In this document: one piece after another, positions 11,301 to 23,182 of the stretch
How the letters are laid out: each line of letters opens with the position of its first letter
Numbering within the stretch: position 1 is the first letter of the stretch
NCBI GenBank assembly: GCA_905331475.1
Contig: CAJNYU010002346.1
Span: 62,001-126,000, forward strand
Length of the DNA stretch: 64,000 nt
Source of the DNA: Rotaria socialis
Lineage: Eukaryota; Rotifera; Eurotatoria; Philodinida; Philodinidae
Direction: 5' to 3'
Position numbers and translations under genes: made by a program
The notes under the pieces: model-generated
Database searches by the model: none
Told to the model about the DNA's origin: nothing
What the model saw: only the letters and a program-made list of their open reading frames with translations

Positions 11301-13535
11301 GTGTTGAAAATCTGTCATAACCAGGAGAAAACTTTCAGTAATAACATTGATTAAGAAACTTTACATTTCATAACAATAGATATAAAAGACTGAAAATAGG
11401 ACCATTGTGTTTTTCGCTTAACTTAGGCTTTGAGTGAATTAATCGAAGAACGTGATCGTAAACTTAAAATTGAAATAAAATCTGAACCAATGGAAACTGG
11501 CATTATTCTTCCACCTGGATCTATTCCTTCATTGGCTCCTATTCCTCCCGATGATAAAAATCTTGTACTTGACACAATGTCAGAATTCTGTCGCAACGTC
11601 GGTGAAAATGCTATTGATTCAACAGCAACTGTACCGAAATTGCGTGCAGCAGCAAAACTCAAACGAGCAAATGTTCAAACAACTAAAAAAGCATCAACAA
11701 AAAATAATGCAGCATTAGATCCCGATGATGAATTATTACAGCATGCACTTGAAAATGAAGACCTTGACGATGATGCTATGGATGATACACCTGCTGATGA
11801 TGTTAATACAAAACCTTTTCGTCTTGAAGAGTCAATTTTAGCGTCTGAACCAACGCTTGATCGAGGTCTTAGTAGTGCACTCAAACTTGCTGTGCAAAAA
11901 GGTTTGTCTCTTTTTCGTTTTCTACAATTAATCATATCGATATTTTACTATTTCTATGTTTTAAATAGGATATATTGAACAAGAAAAACATCGCCAAAAT
12001 GCTCGTTTTATCAGTGATATTTCAGCGAAAAATTATACAGTGGAAGAAAAAAATTCTTAGTAAGTATTCTTTTATCTCAGTATAATATCATAAAAAGCAA
12101 TATCTATGAAATATGTCTTAAAAATAAGGAAGATAATATGAATAGGTAGTGCGAAAGTTTCTGAACAAATTTTTTTATTTTATTCTTTTAACGAATAAGA
12201 AATCTCGTCAGAAAATTGAAACTCGTTCACTATAAACAGTAAATTTTATCATCTTCTGTTCGATATTAATTATCTACTGTTTCTTTTTTTAATAATAGCT
12301 TATTTTTATCATGGAGGCGTTTCATTTTGTTAATGCTTTCGGCAATAAAAAGAAACTTATAGATTATAGCGCAATGATAGAAGTAAGAATAGCATGCGGT
12401 GAAAATTCTCATAAATTACATAGAGGACAAGGAGATCTGTCAAACAAGTTTACATATAAAAAAGGTCATAAGAATGGGAAAGTCTTCATCACACATACGC
12501 ATATGTGAGAAGAATACAGATGGGAAGAAAAGAAAATTTATTACGCATCGGTAATAATCAAAGAAAACGAGAAGAATTTACATATGGATATAATTATATC
12601 GATAATGAGGAAACTCCTGTGATTTTATCTGATAAGTAAACAGGTTCCAATGCTTGTCTCGTTGCCTTTTACATGAGTGCATTACATCTTGTCATCTTTT
12701 TGGATCAATATCTGGATGATCTCTACGGCCTTCACAGTAATAATATTCTTATTTAACACTTTCTATTACTATTTGTTGTTGTATAGTGTTAAGAACGAGG
12801 TAGACCGTTATGAATTAAGTGCAGAATAAAAAGTCATATTATAACCCATGAGAAATAATCTAATTGCTTTCATAAGTCTAGAAAATAAGAATTTTTCAAG
12901 GCTTTTATACTGAATGTCTCATTCTTCATAGAAATAATGTGTAGAAATGTGTTTTTAATTTCATTCAGAAATATTTCTTCTGGATCTATTTTTCGTTACA
13001 TTTATCATGCCAACCTTTTTCTTTTGATTGATCAAAAATTTATTTTCGATATTTCTAAAGACTTGCTAATATGATAAGAACATTTTTTTTATTTTTTAGT
13101 GAAATCGATGATAAACATGCTCGACGTGATCGTTATACATCTGGTCCATTAACAGATTTCAAAGAAAAAGAACATTACCGTCCTGAGGTCAAACTCGAAT
13201 ATGTTGATGAAACTGGTCGCCGTATGAATGAAAAAGAAGCTTTTCGTTTTCTTTCACATCGTTTCCATGGTAAAGGAAGTGGTAAAAATAAAACAGAAAA
13301 GCGTGCTAAAAAATTAGTTGAAGAAGAGGCAAGAAAAAAAATTCTCGTTAAAAACAAACTAAATCTAATTTTTATTTGTTTTTAGACAATGAGGAAAATG
13401 TCAAGCGTTGATACTCCATTACAAACATGTAATTTATTAAAACAAAAACAAATTGAATTACGAAAACCATACATCGTTTTAAGTACTAATCGATCAAAAG
13501 ATTCTCAACTGCCTCCTGGGTATTCAAATAAATAA
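8324..13535 (+). CDS. SART1: SART1 / Snu66, U4/U6.U5 tri-snRNP protein
   Basis: Scaffold protein of the spliceosomal U4/U6.U5 tri-snRNP in the nucleus. Fifteen exons: 8324-8363, 8420-8801, 8874-8973, 9042-9122, 9175-9271, 9595-9782, 9842-9902, 9971-10104, 10162-10337, 10391-10461, 10894-11024, 11427-11901, 11969-12059, 13100-13346, 13386-13535. The joined frame gives 807 aa, against about 800 in the human protein. Family hallmarks seen in order: an RS/charged N-terminus, LRASLGLKPL, MDEEFGVS, NLAGLRIEHSIDEFKEGQ with VILTLKD, NVNIADNELA, a basic FKKPKK...ADDLL patch, SEFCRNVGE, and the C-terminal FRFLSHRFHGKGSGK plus KMSSVDTPL. All junctions are GT-AG and keep phase. Introns before exons 6, 11, 12 and 14 are long (about 320-1040 bp) for this window. 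AATAAA words overlap the stop. An acceptor-like CAG lies 17 nt before the ATG. Confidence 0.95.
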
Positions 13536-13757
13536 TAAATTTGACTTATTCAAATGAATTATTTCCTTCGTTCTGGAAGTATAACAAAGAATTGATGTTT
13601 TTTTTCGTTCATCTTTGCTTTTCGTTCGTATCCCATTGTAAATCAGTTACACTAAACAAATAAAAATGTTTAAAAAAACTATCTTTTTTCTTTTAATTTT
13701 TTGTTACGCGCGCTCGCGTACATATCACTATGGAATTGTTTTATTTATGAATCGATG

Positions 13758-13774
13758 TTCTTCTATCTATTTAG
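13758..13774 (+). promoter_or_regulatory. Acceptor-like site before aftiphilin ATG
   Basis: TTCTTCTATCTATTTAG ends 5 nt before the preferred start codon. A candidate trans-splice acceptor, 240 bp after the SART1 stop. Confidence 0.5.
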
Positions 13775-13779
13775 ATGTT

Positions 13780-16554
13780 ATGAGCCAGTCTGTCATTGTA
13801 CCTCCTGTTCATGATACGTCACCGCCACCATTTGACGATGATGCTGATGATAATGATGTAAATTCAACAATGCCAAATAATGAATTTTCATCATTGGATG
13901 GATTCAACAATAGTAATGATGACTGGAAATCAATGGATGATAATGATGAAATCGAAATTACGGAAGATCGGAACGATCAACCAACAATAGACAATACTCA
14001 AACTAAACTCACTCCAATTCAGCATGATGAATTGATAGTTAATCGTGAAATTAAAATCACTGAAAATCAAAATGATCAACCAACAATCGACAATACTCGA
14101 GATACAAACGCTCAAATTCAACACGATGAACCAATAGCTAATTATGAAACTGAAATCACCACAATTCAAGATGATCAACCGGTGGTTTATAGTGATATTG
14201 AAAATTTTGAGAGTCAAGATGATAAACCGATCGTAAATAATGAAGATATCTTATTAACAAATATTAATATTCCAGATGAAGAATATTTTGAAGAAGCAAA
14301 TACAGATGATAATGGTTGGGCTAATTTTGCGACATTCGAAAATGCAACGGATGAAGTTTTAGAGGTGAATAGTTGATTAGATTTCTTCTGTTTTATTTAG
14401 ATAAATTGATAAAATCTAAAATTTCATTTCGTACAACAATTGATTGATTAACCGCTAGTCGGTATATCAAGATCAGAGGAGAAGAAAATAATATGATTCT
14501 TTTGCTAATCCAATGAAAATAAAAAAATGTCATACAGTTGCTCACATGATGTCAACAACAGTGTTATTGAAAGTACTTGAACCATGTAAAGCCATATTGA
14601 TAGTGAATACATAGATAAGATCTACTTGATAAAAAATAAAACAATTTTCGTTACATCAAAATATTTCATTTAGATAGGGATTAGGATGCTCTGGTGAAAT
14701 CAGGTAGAAAAATTTGTTTTTACTAAAAACAAGGCTGAAACAAGAACTACCATTTCTTTTTATAGTCATTTAAAACATTCGTTGGTTGTTATGTCTAGCT
14801 TCTTTATGAGCTACAGAAAACAATAAAGCTCCGAATTTATTACTTTGTTGTTCTCTATTTTACTAGTGCTCGAAAAAATTTAGAATAGATTACATAACTA
14901 TATTTTATTTCTTGCCATCCAACATCTGCCACCATTTAAGCAGAAGATCACTTTGAATGCAATATATGAAATAGATGTTTAAGCTTATCAATAATTTTAG
15001 ACTTCCCCCATGACAACACCAACTAATATTGAACAAAATGATGACGATGATGGTTGGGCTGATTTTGAATCGAATACAATACCGGTTTCTGAATCACAAA
15101 CACAACTATCCAACGATGTACCAATTGTTGAAGTAACTGAAACAAAAGTAGAAGATGCTGCTGCTAATGATGAGGATGATGATTTCGGTGAATTCAGTGA
15201 AGTTCAAGTAGCTCCAAAACCTCAAATATCGTCTATATCACATGTAAGTTCATTCATTTGAATTTCTATTTGAATTTCAATTCGTTCCTTCATTCTATTT
15301 AGAATACTTTAAGTACTGAACAGATTGACTCGTTGATATCAACATGTTTTCCTGTAGAATCTTCTATATCATCGACCAATGATGATTCTGTAATCTATAC
15401 TGAATTACCTTCTTTTACTTCTTATAAAAATCCAACAAAACGAATATCTTGTCTTGAAGCTAGTCTAGCGTAAGAATTTTAATTTCTCTTAAACTATATC
15501 TTGAAATTATTTTTTTTCAAGTTTATGGGATGCTTTATCAACTATCACAAATGATCCAATAGGAATTAAATATCAATGGCGAAAATCTCATACAGAACGT
15601 CTATTTCATCAATCATTAGGAGTTAGTGAACGTTTACGTGTATGTAGTTTCTCTTATGAAATTAAACATCAATATTTATTCAGAAGCATTTTTTTCCTCT
15701 TAGACTAAAGCTGTTCCATTAACACCAGAAATTCTACAACCGGAAAAAGTTAAACCAATTGCTTCAACAAATAGCACACCGGAAAATATTGACAACGAAA
15801 ATAAAGTAAGATATTTCTTAATTAGAATAAACAGATAGAACGAGAAAAAACGTTCTATTTTCTCGATTAATTTAGTTATCATCCGAAAATGTTCGTCCAC
15901 GTTTTGATTGGAAACGAAGTGGTTTAGAAAATCCACTAGCAGGTAATGATTTTTCATTCATGCTTTTATTGAAAAGCATGCTTTCTTTAAAAAATCACAT
16001 ACAAGATAAAAAAAAACAGTACCTAATTATATACTAGATGATGATTTTTCGTCCAATATAAGTAACGATGAGAATAGTGGTAAGTTAAGCGCACGTAATT
16101 CAAATCAATTCAATAATTCTTTTAATAATGAATGAATACTCTTTTGCATGTGGCTACTAACTAATAGTTTTTAAAATTAACCTTCTTGATCACGAAAAAG
16201 AAAACTTTCATCTACTTTTCTTTCTTTCTTTTTTAAGTGTTTGACGCAAATAAAACACTTGATTTGGATTTTTACGTTCCAACGACAAAATCATCGAATG
16301 AAGATGAACATATAACATCTTTGTCATCACTTCCAAGAAATGATACACCCATTATTCAATCCACACAACAACAATCTCATTCAATACCAATAAAAACCAG
16401 TGATCTATTTCCTGGTTCTACAACAACATTAACTGACGATGCTAAACGTATAATTGATAATTTACCTAATCTAAGTTTTATGAGCGCTAAAGCATTAATG
16501 TTTCCAATACGATTTAATTCAAATACTAACGATGAATCAGCAACATTATACTAA
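13780..16554 (+). CDS. AFTPH: Aftiphilin (clathrin accessory protein)
   Basis: Cytosolic clathrin/AP-1 accessory protein of post-Golgi and endosomal traffic. Eight exons: 13780-14364, 15001-15243, 15303-15469, 15522-15639, 15704-15805, 15876-15942, 16038-16079, 16238-16554; 546 aa. The acidic, low-complexity N-terminal part contains WxxF-type motifs (DDGWADF, DNGWANF) that bind adaptor ears in this family. The diagnostic part is the clathrin-binding box, spelled LWDALSTITNDPIGIKYQW followed by SHTERLFHQSLGV. The stretch around 13950-14220 holds imperfect repeats ending NDQPTIDNT or similar. I chose the ATG at 13780 because a T-rich tract ending TTTAG lies 5 nt before it; an in-frame ATG at 13666 would add a hydrophobic leader unlike the family. 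It begins 244 bp after SART1 on the same strand. Confidence 0.88.
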
Positions 16555-16605
16555 CATTGCCAAATAAGTTTATCTGAAGTAGAAGAAACATCAACTATAT
16601 TTATT

Positions 16606-16624
16606 TATATATATATATATATAT
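16606..16624. repeat. (TA)n microsatellite
   Basis: Short TA dinucleotide run in the 3' region of the aftiphilin gene. Confidence 0.8.
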
Positions 16625-16850
16625 TTATTTTGTTCAATGAGGGGAGATAAATGATTAACTGTTTTTCTTTTGTTTTTATAAATCCACTGTCGTTCTCTTT
16701 TTGTTTGGGTCGGCTTTTGATTAGAGAAAAAAATACACGTACATATGCATGAAAAATAATGTCTTTGTTTTATTTAAAACTAGAAAAATTTTCGAGTGAT
16801 GTATTTACAAATAATAATCATTCATTTAGCTCTTTTCTATTTCGCCATTA

Positions 16851-17611
16851 TTAATCGTTTTCTTTTCGATGTTGTTTAACAAGATTTGACATTTCAATCA
16901 TTGCTTCAAGTAAACCTTCGCCAGTTACTGCACATGCTGGTTGAAGGAACCATTTATTTTTTGCTCGTAATTCATTCACACCTAATTTTTGAATAATATC
17001 CGCAGGTTTCATTGCATCTGTGGAAAGAAAAGTTTTGAGAAATGTCAGTTATAAGAATTCGAACTTACTAGGCAAATCTTGTTTATTAGCTATAATGACG
17101 ATGGGTATACGAGACATATCATATGATGAAAGGATACCATGAAGTTCTTCTCGAGCTTCATCCATTCGTTCGTGATCGTTACTATCAACAACGAAAATAA
17201 GACCATCGGCGCCTTGATAATAATGTTGCCAGAGACGACGAATTTTTTCTTGTCCCCCGACCTGATTAAGGAAAAACAGAAAGAAGAAAATTTTTAGATT
17301 CAAACTGAATTTTAATATTTTGTTTTGTAAGATACATACATCCCACACAGTAAATGAAACTCCACGACATGGACTCACTTGTTCGACATTAAATCCTATA
17401 GTGAAATGAAATAGTAAATCAATTTTTTAAAGATCTATGCGCAAGAATACATACCAATTGTAGGAATAGTTTGAAGATTTTCATTAAGTTTAACTTTGTA
17501 TAGAATTGTTGTTTTACCAGCTGCATCAAGACCGAGCATTAAAATTCTTGCTGGTTTTCCTGTACTGAATGACCCAAAAACATCGTACATTCGGCTGAGA
17601 AAAAGACCCAT
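16851..17611 (-). CDS. ARF-family small GTPase, copy A (4 exons)
   Basis: ARF-type GTPase expected to cycle on Golgi or endosomal membranes and recruit coats or effectors. Exons (transcript order): 17455-17611, 17340-17395, 17069-17261, 16851-17017; 190 aa. Gly2 for N-myristoylation is present (MGLFLS). The P-loop GLDAAGKT is at residues 27-34; then come switch I TIPTIGFN, switch II WDVGGQ, NKQD, and CAVTG in the SAK position. The start at 17611 gives the family N-terminus; an in-frame upstream ATG (17716) would bury Gly2. Closest to ARF1/ARF-like proteins by motif, but the amphipathic N-terminal helix is longer than usual, so I do not assign an orthologue. Its tandem partner lies directly upstream on the same strand. 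Confidence 0.93.
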
Positions 17612-18358
17612 TTTTTGTTGATTTCTTGACAATAAATGAAAGGTAGACGAATGATATTTTCGAAAAATAAGTGATGCACCATCGCTATTTAACGGGTGCT
17701 TTTTGTCCGCTGCCACGTCGTAGCAGACACGTCAACAACACGGTGAACAGACGAATATATTTTTATGACTCAGCGTCTCTATGAATTATTCGGATTCTCT
17801 CACCTGGACAACGTGTCGCGGCGATATGATTCATCATTAAAACTATTTTATGTTTCAAAATAGAGACGACAGGAAAGATTAAGAAAAAAGAAAAAAGAAA
17901 AAAACGCTTTTTTGTTTTTGAAGCAAAATAATGATTTTTTTTTCATAATTACTACACCAGAATGATACAACCGTGAGGAGTCATAATATCATAGTGTATT
18001 TCAAATACTTGCGACATAACCATTGATGGTTTATTCTAACGCAAGATATTGTATGCAGATGAAATTTGAAAACGAGAAATGAATTATCATTCATCAAATA
18101 AATGACGCATATAAATTTCGAAAAATAGCTTTTGTTTTTCTATGAATGAAAGCTGTGCATTGCTCTTAGTTCTTACGAAAATTCGTTCTTATTTTGTTGA
18201 GAATCTAGTTAATTTCAAAAATAAACACTGTCATCGAATCAGAGGAACAAAAAGTTTGTTTTACGGCAGTATACATATTTAGTTTATTATGTAAAGATCT
18301 GTATATACAACAAAAAAAAAGAGCAAATACAAACAAAACAAAAAATTCATATAAAACT
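17612..18358. other. Spacer between the two ARF genes
   Basis: About 750 bp of AT-rich DNA holding the promoter of copy A and the 3' flank of copy B. A GC-richer patch (about 17690-17830) just upstream of copy A may be its promoter or 5' UTR. No further gene is seen. Confidence 0.4.
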
Positions 18359-18983
18359 TTAGTTAGAAATCATTTTTTTATTGTCTTTTATCATTTTTGA
18401 TAATTGTTGCATTGCTTCAACAATGCCATCACCATTAAGAGCACAGGCTGATTGGACAAACCATCGCCGTCTTGAGAGCGAATGAAGATTAAGTTTTTCT
18501 ATAAGTTCACTGGGTTTAGCAGCCGTTGGTAAATCAGCTTTGTTAGCTATGATGACAACGGGTACTGTAGACATATGTTCATCACTAACAATACCGAACA
18601 ATTCATCACGAGCTTCTAAGAATCGATCTCGATCTGATGAATCAACAACGAAAATAAGACCTTCGGTTTTATCGAAATAATGTCGATAAAGTGGACGAAT
18701 TTTATCTTGTCCACCTATATCCCATACTGTAAAGGTAATACCAGGTGCAGGCGTCACTGTTTCAACATTGAATCCTAGATGAAAAAAAGAACATTATTTT
18801 GTTACAATCAAGCGATGATTATTTACCGATAGTTGGAATTGTTTGAACAGTTTCATTCAGTTTTACCTTGTATAAAATTGTCGTTTTCCCAGCTGCATCA
18901 AGACCCAGCATTAGAATACGAGATGGTGTTTCATTAGAAAATGATGACAATGCATCGTACAATCGACTTAAAAGAAGGCCCAT
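18359..18983 (-). CDS. ARF-family small GTPase, copy B (2 exons)
   Basis: Second ARF-type GTPase, also exactly 190 aa. Exons 18827-18983 and 18359-18774. Gly2 (MGLLLS), P-loop GLDAAGKT at the same residues 27-34, TIPTIGFN, WDIGGQ and CALNG are present. The guanine-specificity motif reads NKAD instead of the usual ARF NKQD; NKxD is retained, so GTP binding is expected. Its only intron falls after the first base of the Gly codon in TIPTIG, exactly where copy A has its first intron, and each first exon is 157 nt. This shows tandem duplication; copy A has two further introns. Head to head with TOMM20 (237 bp between start codons). Confidence 0.93.
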
Positions 18984-19220
18984 GATTTTTATGTAAAATA
19001 GTAAATTTAATTTTTTGCTATAAACTTGTACAAAGAGATGTATATACATATATATAGTTGAAAAATCTATTCAACGTGGATTTGACAACGTGGGCATCAT
19101 GCTTTTGTTTTGTTGTTCTCTTTCTATTTTATGTATTGCATGACGTGGACAAATATTGAGTAATACTTAGAAAGTTCAAGTGAATCGTAAAATTAAAAAT
19201 TTTCTCTCACCTTATTTTAG
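18984..19220. promoter_or_regulatory. Shared head-to-head promoter region (ARF copy B / TOMM20)
   Basis: Only 237 bp separate the divergent start codons, so this segment must contain both 5' flanks. A TATATACATATATATA tract lies at about 19040-19056. The TOMM20 ATG is immediately preceded by CTTATTTTAG, which reads as a splice acceptor rather than a promoter element. Confidence 0.5.
19208..19220 (+). promoter_or_regulatory. Acceptor-like site abutting TOMM20 ATG
   Basis: T-rich tract ending TTATTTTAG with the start codon immediately after. It reads as a 3' splice site of either a 5' UTR intron or a trans-spliced leader. Confidence 0.55.
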
Positions 19221-19929
19221 ATGATTACTCCTAATATACGTTTTTGGCCTTTAGTAGCAGCAGTTGGTGTTAGTTTTGTTGGCTACTGTGTGTATTTCGA
19301 TCGAAAACGACGAAGTGCACCTGATTTTCATGAAAAACTAAAAGCTAGTTAGTACATAGGCAGAATTTTGCATGTTACATACCTAATGAAATGTTATTCA
19401 TTTAGAACGACTACAAAAAAAACAAAAACCACAACAAACTGGTGGTACCAGTAGTTTTGTAAGAAATTTCTAACTTAGTATATAATTTAATTCAAAGTTT
19501 GTTCGAAATTTTTATTAGAACAAAACAGATGATGCTGAAGAAATGCGTCATTATTTTCTTGAACAAATTCAACTAGGTGAAGATTGTTTAACGCGTGGTG
19601 AGTAAAATTTGCTGTGAATAATGTTTCATTTTATCATTTATCAAAATCTCAATAGGTGATATCGATACTGGTCTCAATTGTCTGGCAAAAGCTATTCTTG
19701 CTTGTAGTCAACCTCAAAGTCTAATGGCCTTCTTTCAACAATCATTACCGCTTGAATTGTTCCAAGAGTTGATCACACGTATACCAAAAATTGCTCAAGT
19801 ATATTTTCAACATCTTTTTCGTTTATACATTTTTTGTTAAATTGCTTTTCTTTTTAGTCAATGGAAAATTCCGCTGCATTCTCGGCCGCTTTAGGTAGTG
19901 GTTCTTTGCCTGAAGTAGACCTTGAATAA
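19221..19929 (+). CDS. TOMM20: TOM20, mitochondrial outer-membrane import receptor
   Basis: Presequence receptor of the TOM complex. Five exons: 19221-19347, 19406-19458, 19519-19597, 19656-19798, 19858-19929; 157 aa (145 in human). An N-terminal transmembrane anchor (about residues 8-25, FWPLVAAVGVSFVGYCVYFD) is followed by a basic RKRR cluster, a Lys/Gln-rich linker, and the receptor domain with EQIQLGEDCLTRGD, CLAKAILACSQPQSL and FFQQSLPLELFQELI. The protein ends in acidic residues (PEVDLE), as in animal TOM20. All introns are 47-72 bp. The ATG directly follows an AG acceptor, so a 5' intron or spliced-leader site is likely. Confidence 0.95.
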
Positions 19930-20347
19930 AACGAATAAAAATTCCTGTAATGCATCCGTACAATTATTTATCAGATCAACTAAAAGCTATTTTCAGTCTT
20001 TGTTGCTCTTCGCCTCTTGTTTTTGCATTTGTGTCATCTTCCAATTTCATATTTCTCACATATGTTCATTCATCAACGTGTGTGGTGAGCAAAAATAAAC
20101 GACCAGATAAGAGAAATGATGCTCTACTTTTGCTTTCGTTATTTGCTATAACAATCACCGTTCTCTAGAAAGAAACAAATATTTGATTAGCTGCAGAAAA
20201 ATGCCAACTTGCTGTTACTCCTGTTGATAAAGAAGAAATGAACTTTTTGAATGGTGAATGTTCTTAAAAAGAACAACATTTTTCTCTTTCTCTCTTCATA
20301 TCATTTCATTAATTGAGAAATATTTGAAATGGACTTTTTGCAAAAAT

Positions 20348-20933
20348 ATGACTAACAATAAAGAAAGTATTCGCTGTTATTCACCAGACAAGTCAATATC
20401 TCGACATAATCGTATATCAGTGAAAACGAAACTATTAACACCAATCAATTTGACATTCAAAAACTTTCATTCAAATCGAAATTCTTCAACAATTGCATCC
20501 TTCACTAGTTTAAAAGATCGAGAAAAACAAATTTATCGGTCAATTTCTAATGACCCACAGCACTCGAATATGATTAATTATGTAATAGCATCGATATCAC
20601 CTCCTACTACTAATTTACCATTAGAAAATAATAATAACACACAAACAAACACACAATGTTTCCAAGATTAACACCAAGAGTAAACATTATTAAAAAAAAC
20701 AATATGTTTTGGAAAAATTATACATAATTATATATCTTTATTTCTTGTTCTTTTTTTAGTCTAATTCTACAGTAAAAACGTTTCCGATGTTAACAACAAG
20801 AAGTATGTCATTAAGTCTCGAAGACAAGACTCCAATACCAATAATCAAAACATCTTTAAAGTCTCTTTCATCGTCATTAAGAAAATCTTCACAAACTAAA
20901 ATGCCATATATTTCAACAAAGGATAAAAGATAA
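20348..20933 (+). CDS. Orphan Ser/Thr/Asn-rich protein, two exons (tentative)
   Basis: I do not recognise this protein. Best model: exon 20348-20657 joined to 20773-20933, 156 aa, beginning MTNNKESIRCYSPDKS. It is rich in Ser, Thr, Asn and Lys, with no transmembrane segment or known motif; the second exon encodes LKTFPMLTTRSMSLSLEDKT and ends KDKR. The acceptor TTCTACAG is good, but the donor (GTTTCC) is weak. An alternative is that the first frame simply ends at its own stop (20671) and the second part is unrelated. An in-frame ATG at 20258 would add a hydrophobic leader. It lies 0.4 kb after TOMM20 on the same strand and shares no similarity with it. Confidence 0.4.
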
Positions 20934-22850
20934 TCAACTTATTGCACAGTACTGACATCTTTTGAGTTTATTTTATTTTTTAGCTTGTATATTTTTTTTC
21001 GCTTATCGGCTTAATAATAATAATAAATTATGGTCACATATCCTTTTCTCATTATTTCTATTATATTGATTGAACTTCTATATAAAGGTTTTTACTCAGC
21101 AATTAACTTCCATGTATGAAAATGAACGAATTACCCTAATTGATTTGCCCTTGGGAAAATGAAATACAAATTACTGAAACTTTTTATTTTCACATTCCTA
21201 GGTAAAAGACAATACTTCGAATAGAATTTTATCAAGATTCATTCTGTTTAGAAAAAGAAACGCCTGTCGAAACGCCAAAATAATAATATTTATCGTGAGT
21301 TTTTTCTAGGCTGAGCTGATGACATTGTTGACGTGGTTTCTTTTTTCTTCACCATTGTAGAAAATTGGAACCGACGAAATCAGTTCTACTTGAATGAAAC
21401 TAAATCAAGTAGCGAACTCATTGCATTTATTATTTGTAAAACTATCATGACGTTTCATTGGACGTTCATCGTTTTTAAATAGTAATATCTTAATTATGAA
21501 CAGTATATTTACTAATTAAAAACTAATCAATAAAAAGCTCGAGTAAATAACAAAATCATCAGGATATAAGTTATGAAAATCTTTCATTGAATTTATAAAA
21601 ACAATTGAGTACTAGCTACAGTATATTTTAAAAAAAATCATTTATTTTAAATAAAACTTTTATTTTTCAGGATTTGACTATTTTCATGATGAGCCGAGCA
21701 AAAATATTTCAAACTAAAGATCAATAGGATGAAAATATATTTATCTGAAAAATAACGTAAATACGAAAACTATTCGTCACTTTAAGTCATTTCATAACAT
21801 ATGCATGCTTTGAAAAAGATAATTAATAATTAATAAACAATCTAACAAAGTGAATGTTTTCTGTGAAAAGCAATGAATAAAAAAATCAGTGTAGTTTTGC
21901 GATAGTAGAATTTGTTATAAAATATTTTTCTGGTAAAGATCAATTGCAAGATATCAGCGAAAATGTTTCTTTTTTTTCAGACGAGTAACTTTAATTTATA
22001 TACACTTATTTGGAAATATTACTGCAAAAAAAAAGAACTGAATAGCAGCCATTATGAAGTGTATTCGATGATGAAACTTCTTTCTATTAACAATCTTTTG
22101 TTTTTTTTTCGAGTCAGCTGAGTCCGATATGTTGTGTGATTATATAGATTGAGTTTTATTAAATTCTAAAAATAAATACTTTCTTAATAATTAAGAATAT
22201 TGTTTTTCGAATTTCGTCCGTACAAATAAACAACACTTATTATATACAAGAAACTGATCAGCAGACTTTGAATATAACGTAGAATTTTTTCGAACAAATA
22301 CATCTATTCACATGAAAAACAATTTTACCTTGAATTCTTCAATAAACTGTTTTCACCTGTTATTGTTTGTTATGTCAATATTTTTTGTTTGTTGTTTTTA
22401 TTCTCGTGTACTTTCGTCAAAATTTTATCAATAATATTGTTTTTACATAAATCTTAATGTTTCTCTCACAGATGACAAAATATTTTTATTTACTATTCAC
22501 GGAAATATTATTATGTTAGCACAAGAGAAAAATCTATGCAGTCTTGTATCGTTAGTTATGCGCGTGTTGCTTGGATAAATTTTGTATTTTGCATAACAAA
22601 GAATAATAAAATATTTCTTATGTAAATGAAAAATATAACGTTTGTTTAAGTTATTGCTATCTAACATCAATAGATCTATTTGATAGAGTTTAGTGTAAGC
22701 TAGCATTCTGTTTTCTAGTTTGCCAAATAACTGTTCATCAGAATCATTTTCTTAATGAATAAAATGATTTTCGATTACTTGAATGTGCGTATCATCATTT
22801 GAAGATCTAAAGTAATATTTCGCAGTTGAAATAATCTAGAATAAAATCTA
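20934..22850. other. Non-coding, strongly AT-rich interval
   Basis: About 1.9 kb between the orphan gene and the small secreted-protein gene. No exon series, no inverted repeat and no long frame was found; frames such as 22497-22706 (-) are short and featureless. Confidence 0.45.
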
Positions 22851-23182
22851 TTACCTAACGTTTTCATCAGTTTTTGTTCTTCTGGTGTTATCGTCGTAAT
22901 TTTGAACAATATGCTCTTTTATGAAATCGGACGGCTCAAATAAATGATTTGAATTTCCTTCTGCTATAATGAATCGTCCTTCTGTAGTAACTAACTGCTC
23001 TACAAGGAAAACAAAGACGGCATTGCATAAAAAACAGCAGCTGACGTACCCTCACTTTTTGAAGTAGGCTCTTTTAAGATGACAGTAGGAGTTTCAGACT
23101 CGATAATGGTTGAAGTCGAAACTATTTTTACGCTTTGAGCAGGATAAATGAGTGCACTGATAAGAGTGATCAATGATAACAT
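22851..23182 (-). CDS. Small predicted secreted protein
   Basis: Unrecognised 93-aa protein in two exons, 23050-23182 and 22851-22999, with a clean 50-bp GT-AG intron that keeps phase. Residues 1-17 (MLSLITLISALIYPAQS) form a signal peptide with likely cleavage near AQS. The mature part is about 75 residues, acidic, with no cysteine, ending RRTKTDENVR. Without cysteines it is not a disulfide-rich peptide; a short secreted or processed polypeptide is possible. The intron interrupting an open frame at a signal-peptide gene makes it more credible than a random frame, but no homologue is known to me. Confidence 0.5.

Noticed and set aside
13666-13779. Upstream in-frame ATG giving aftiphilin a hydrophobic, signal-like leader
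   Set aside because: Aftiphilin is cytosolic and lacks such a leader; the segment reads as a T-rich tract ending in an acceptor.
17612-17716. In-frame N-terminal extension of ARF copy A (MAADKK...)
   Set aside because: It would bury the myristoylated Gly2, and the paralogue begins at the equivalent MGLLLS.
20760-20772. First AG (TTTTTTTAG) as acceptor for the orphan gene's second exon
   Set aside because: With the only available donor it creates an immediate stop; the CAG 13 nt further keeps the frame.
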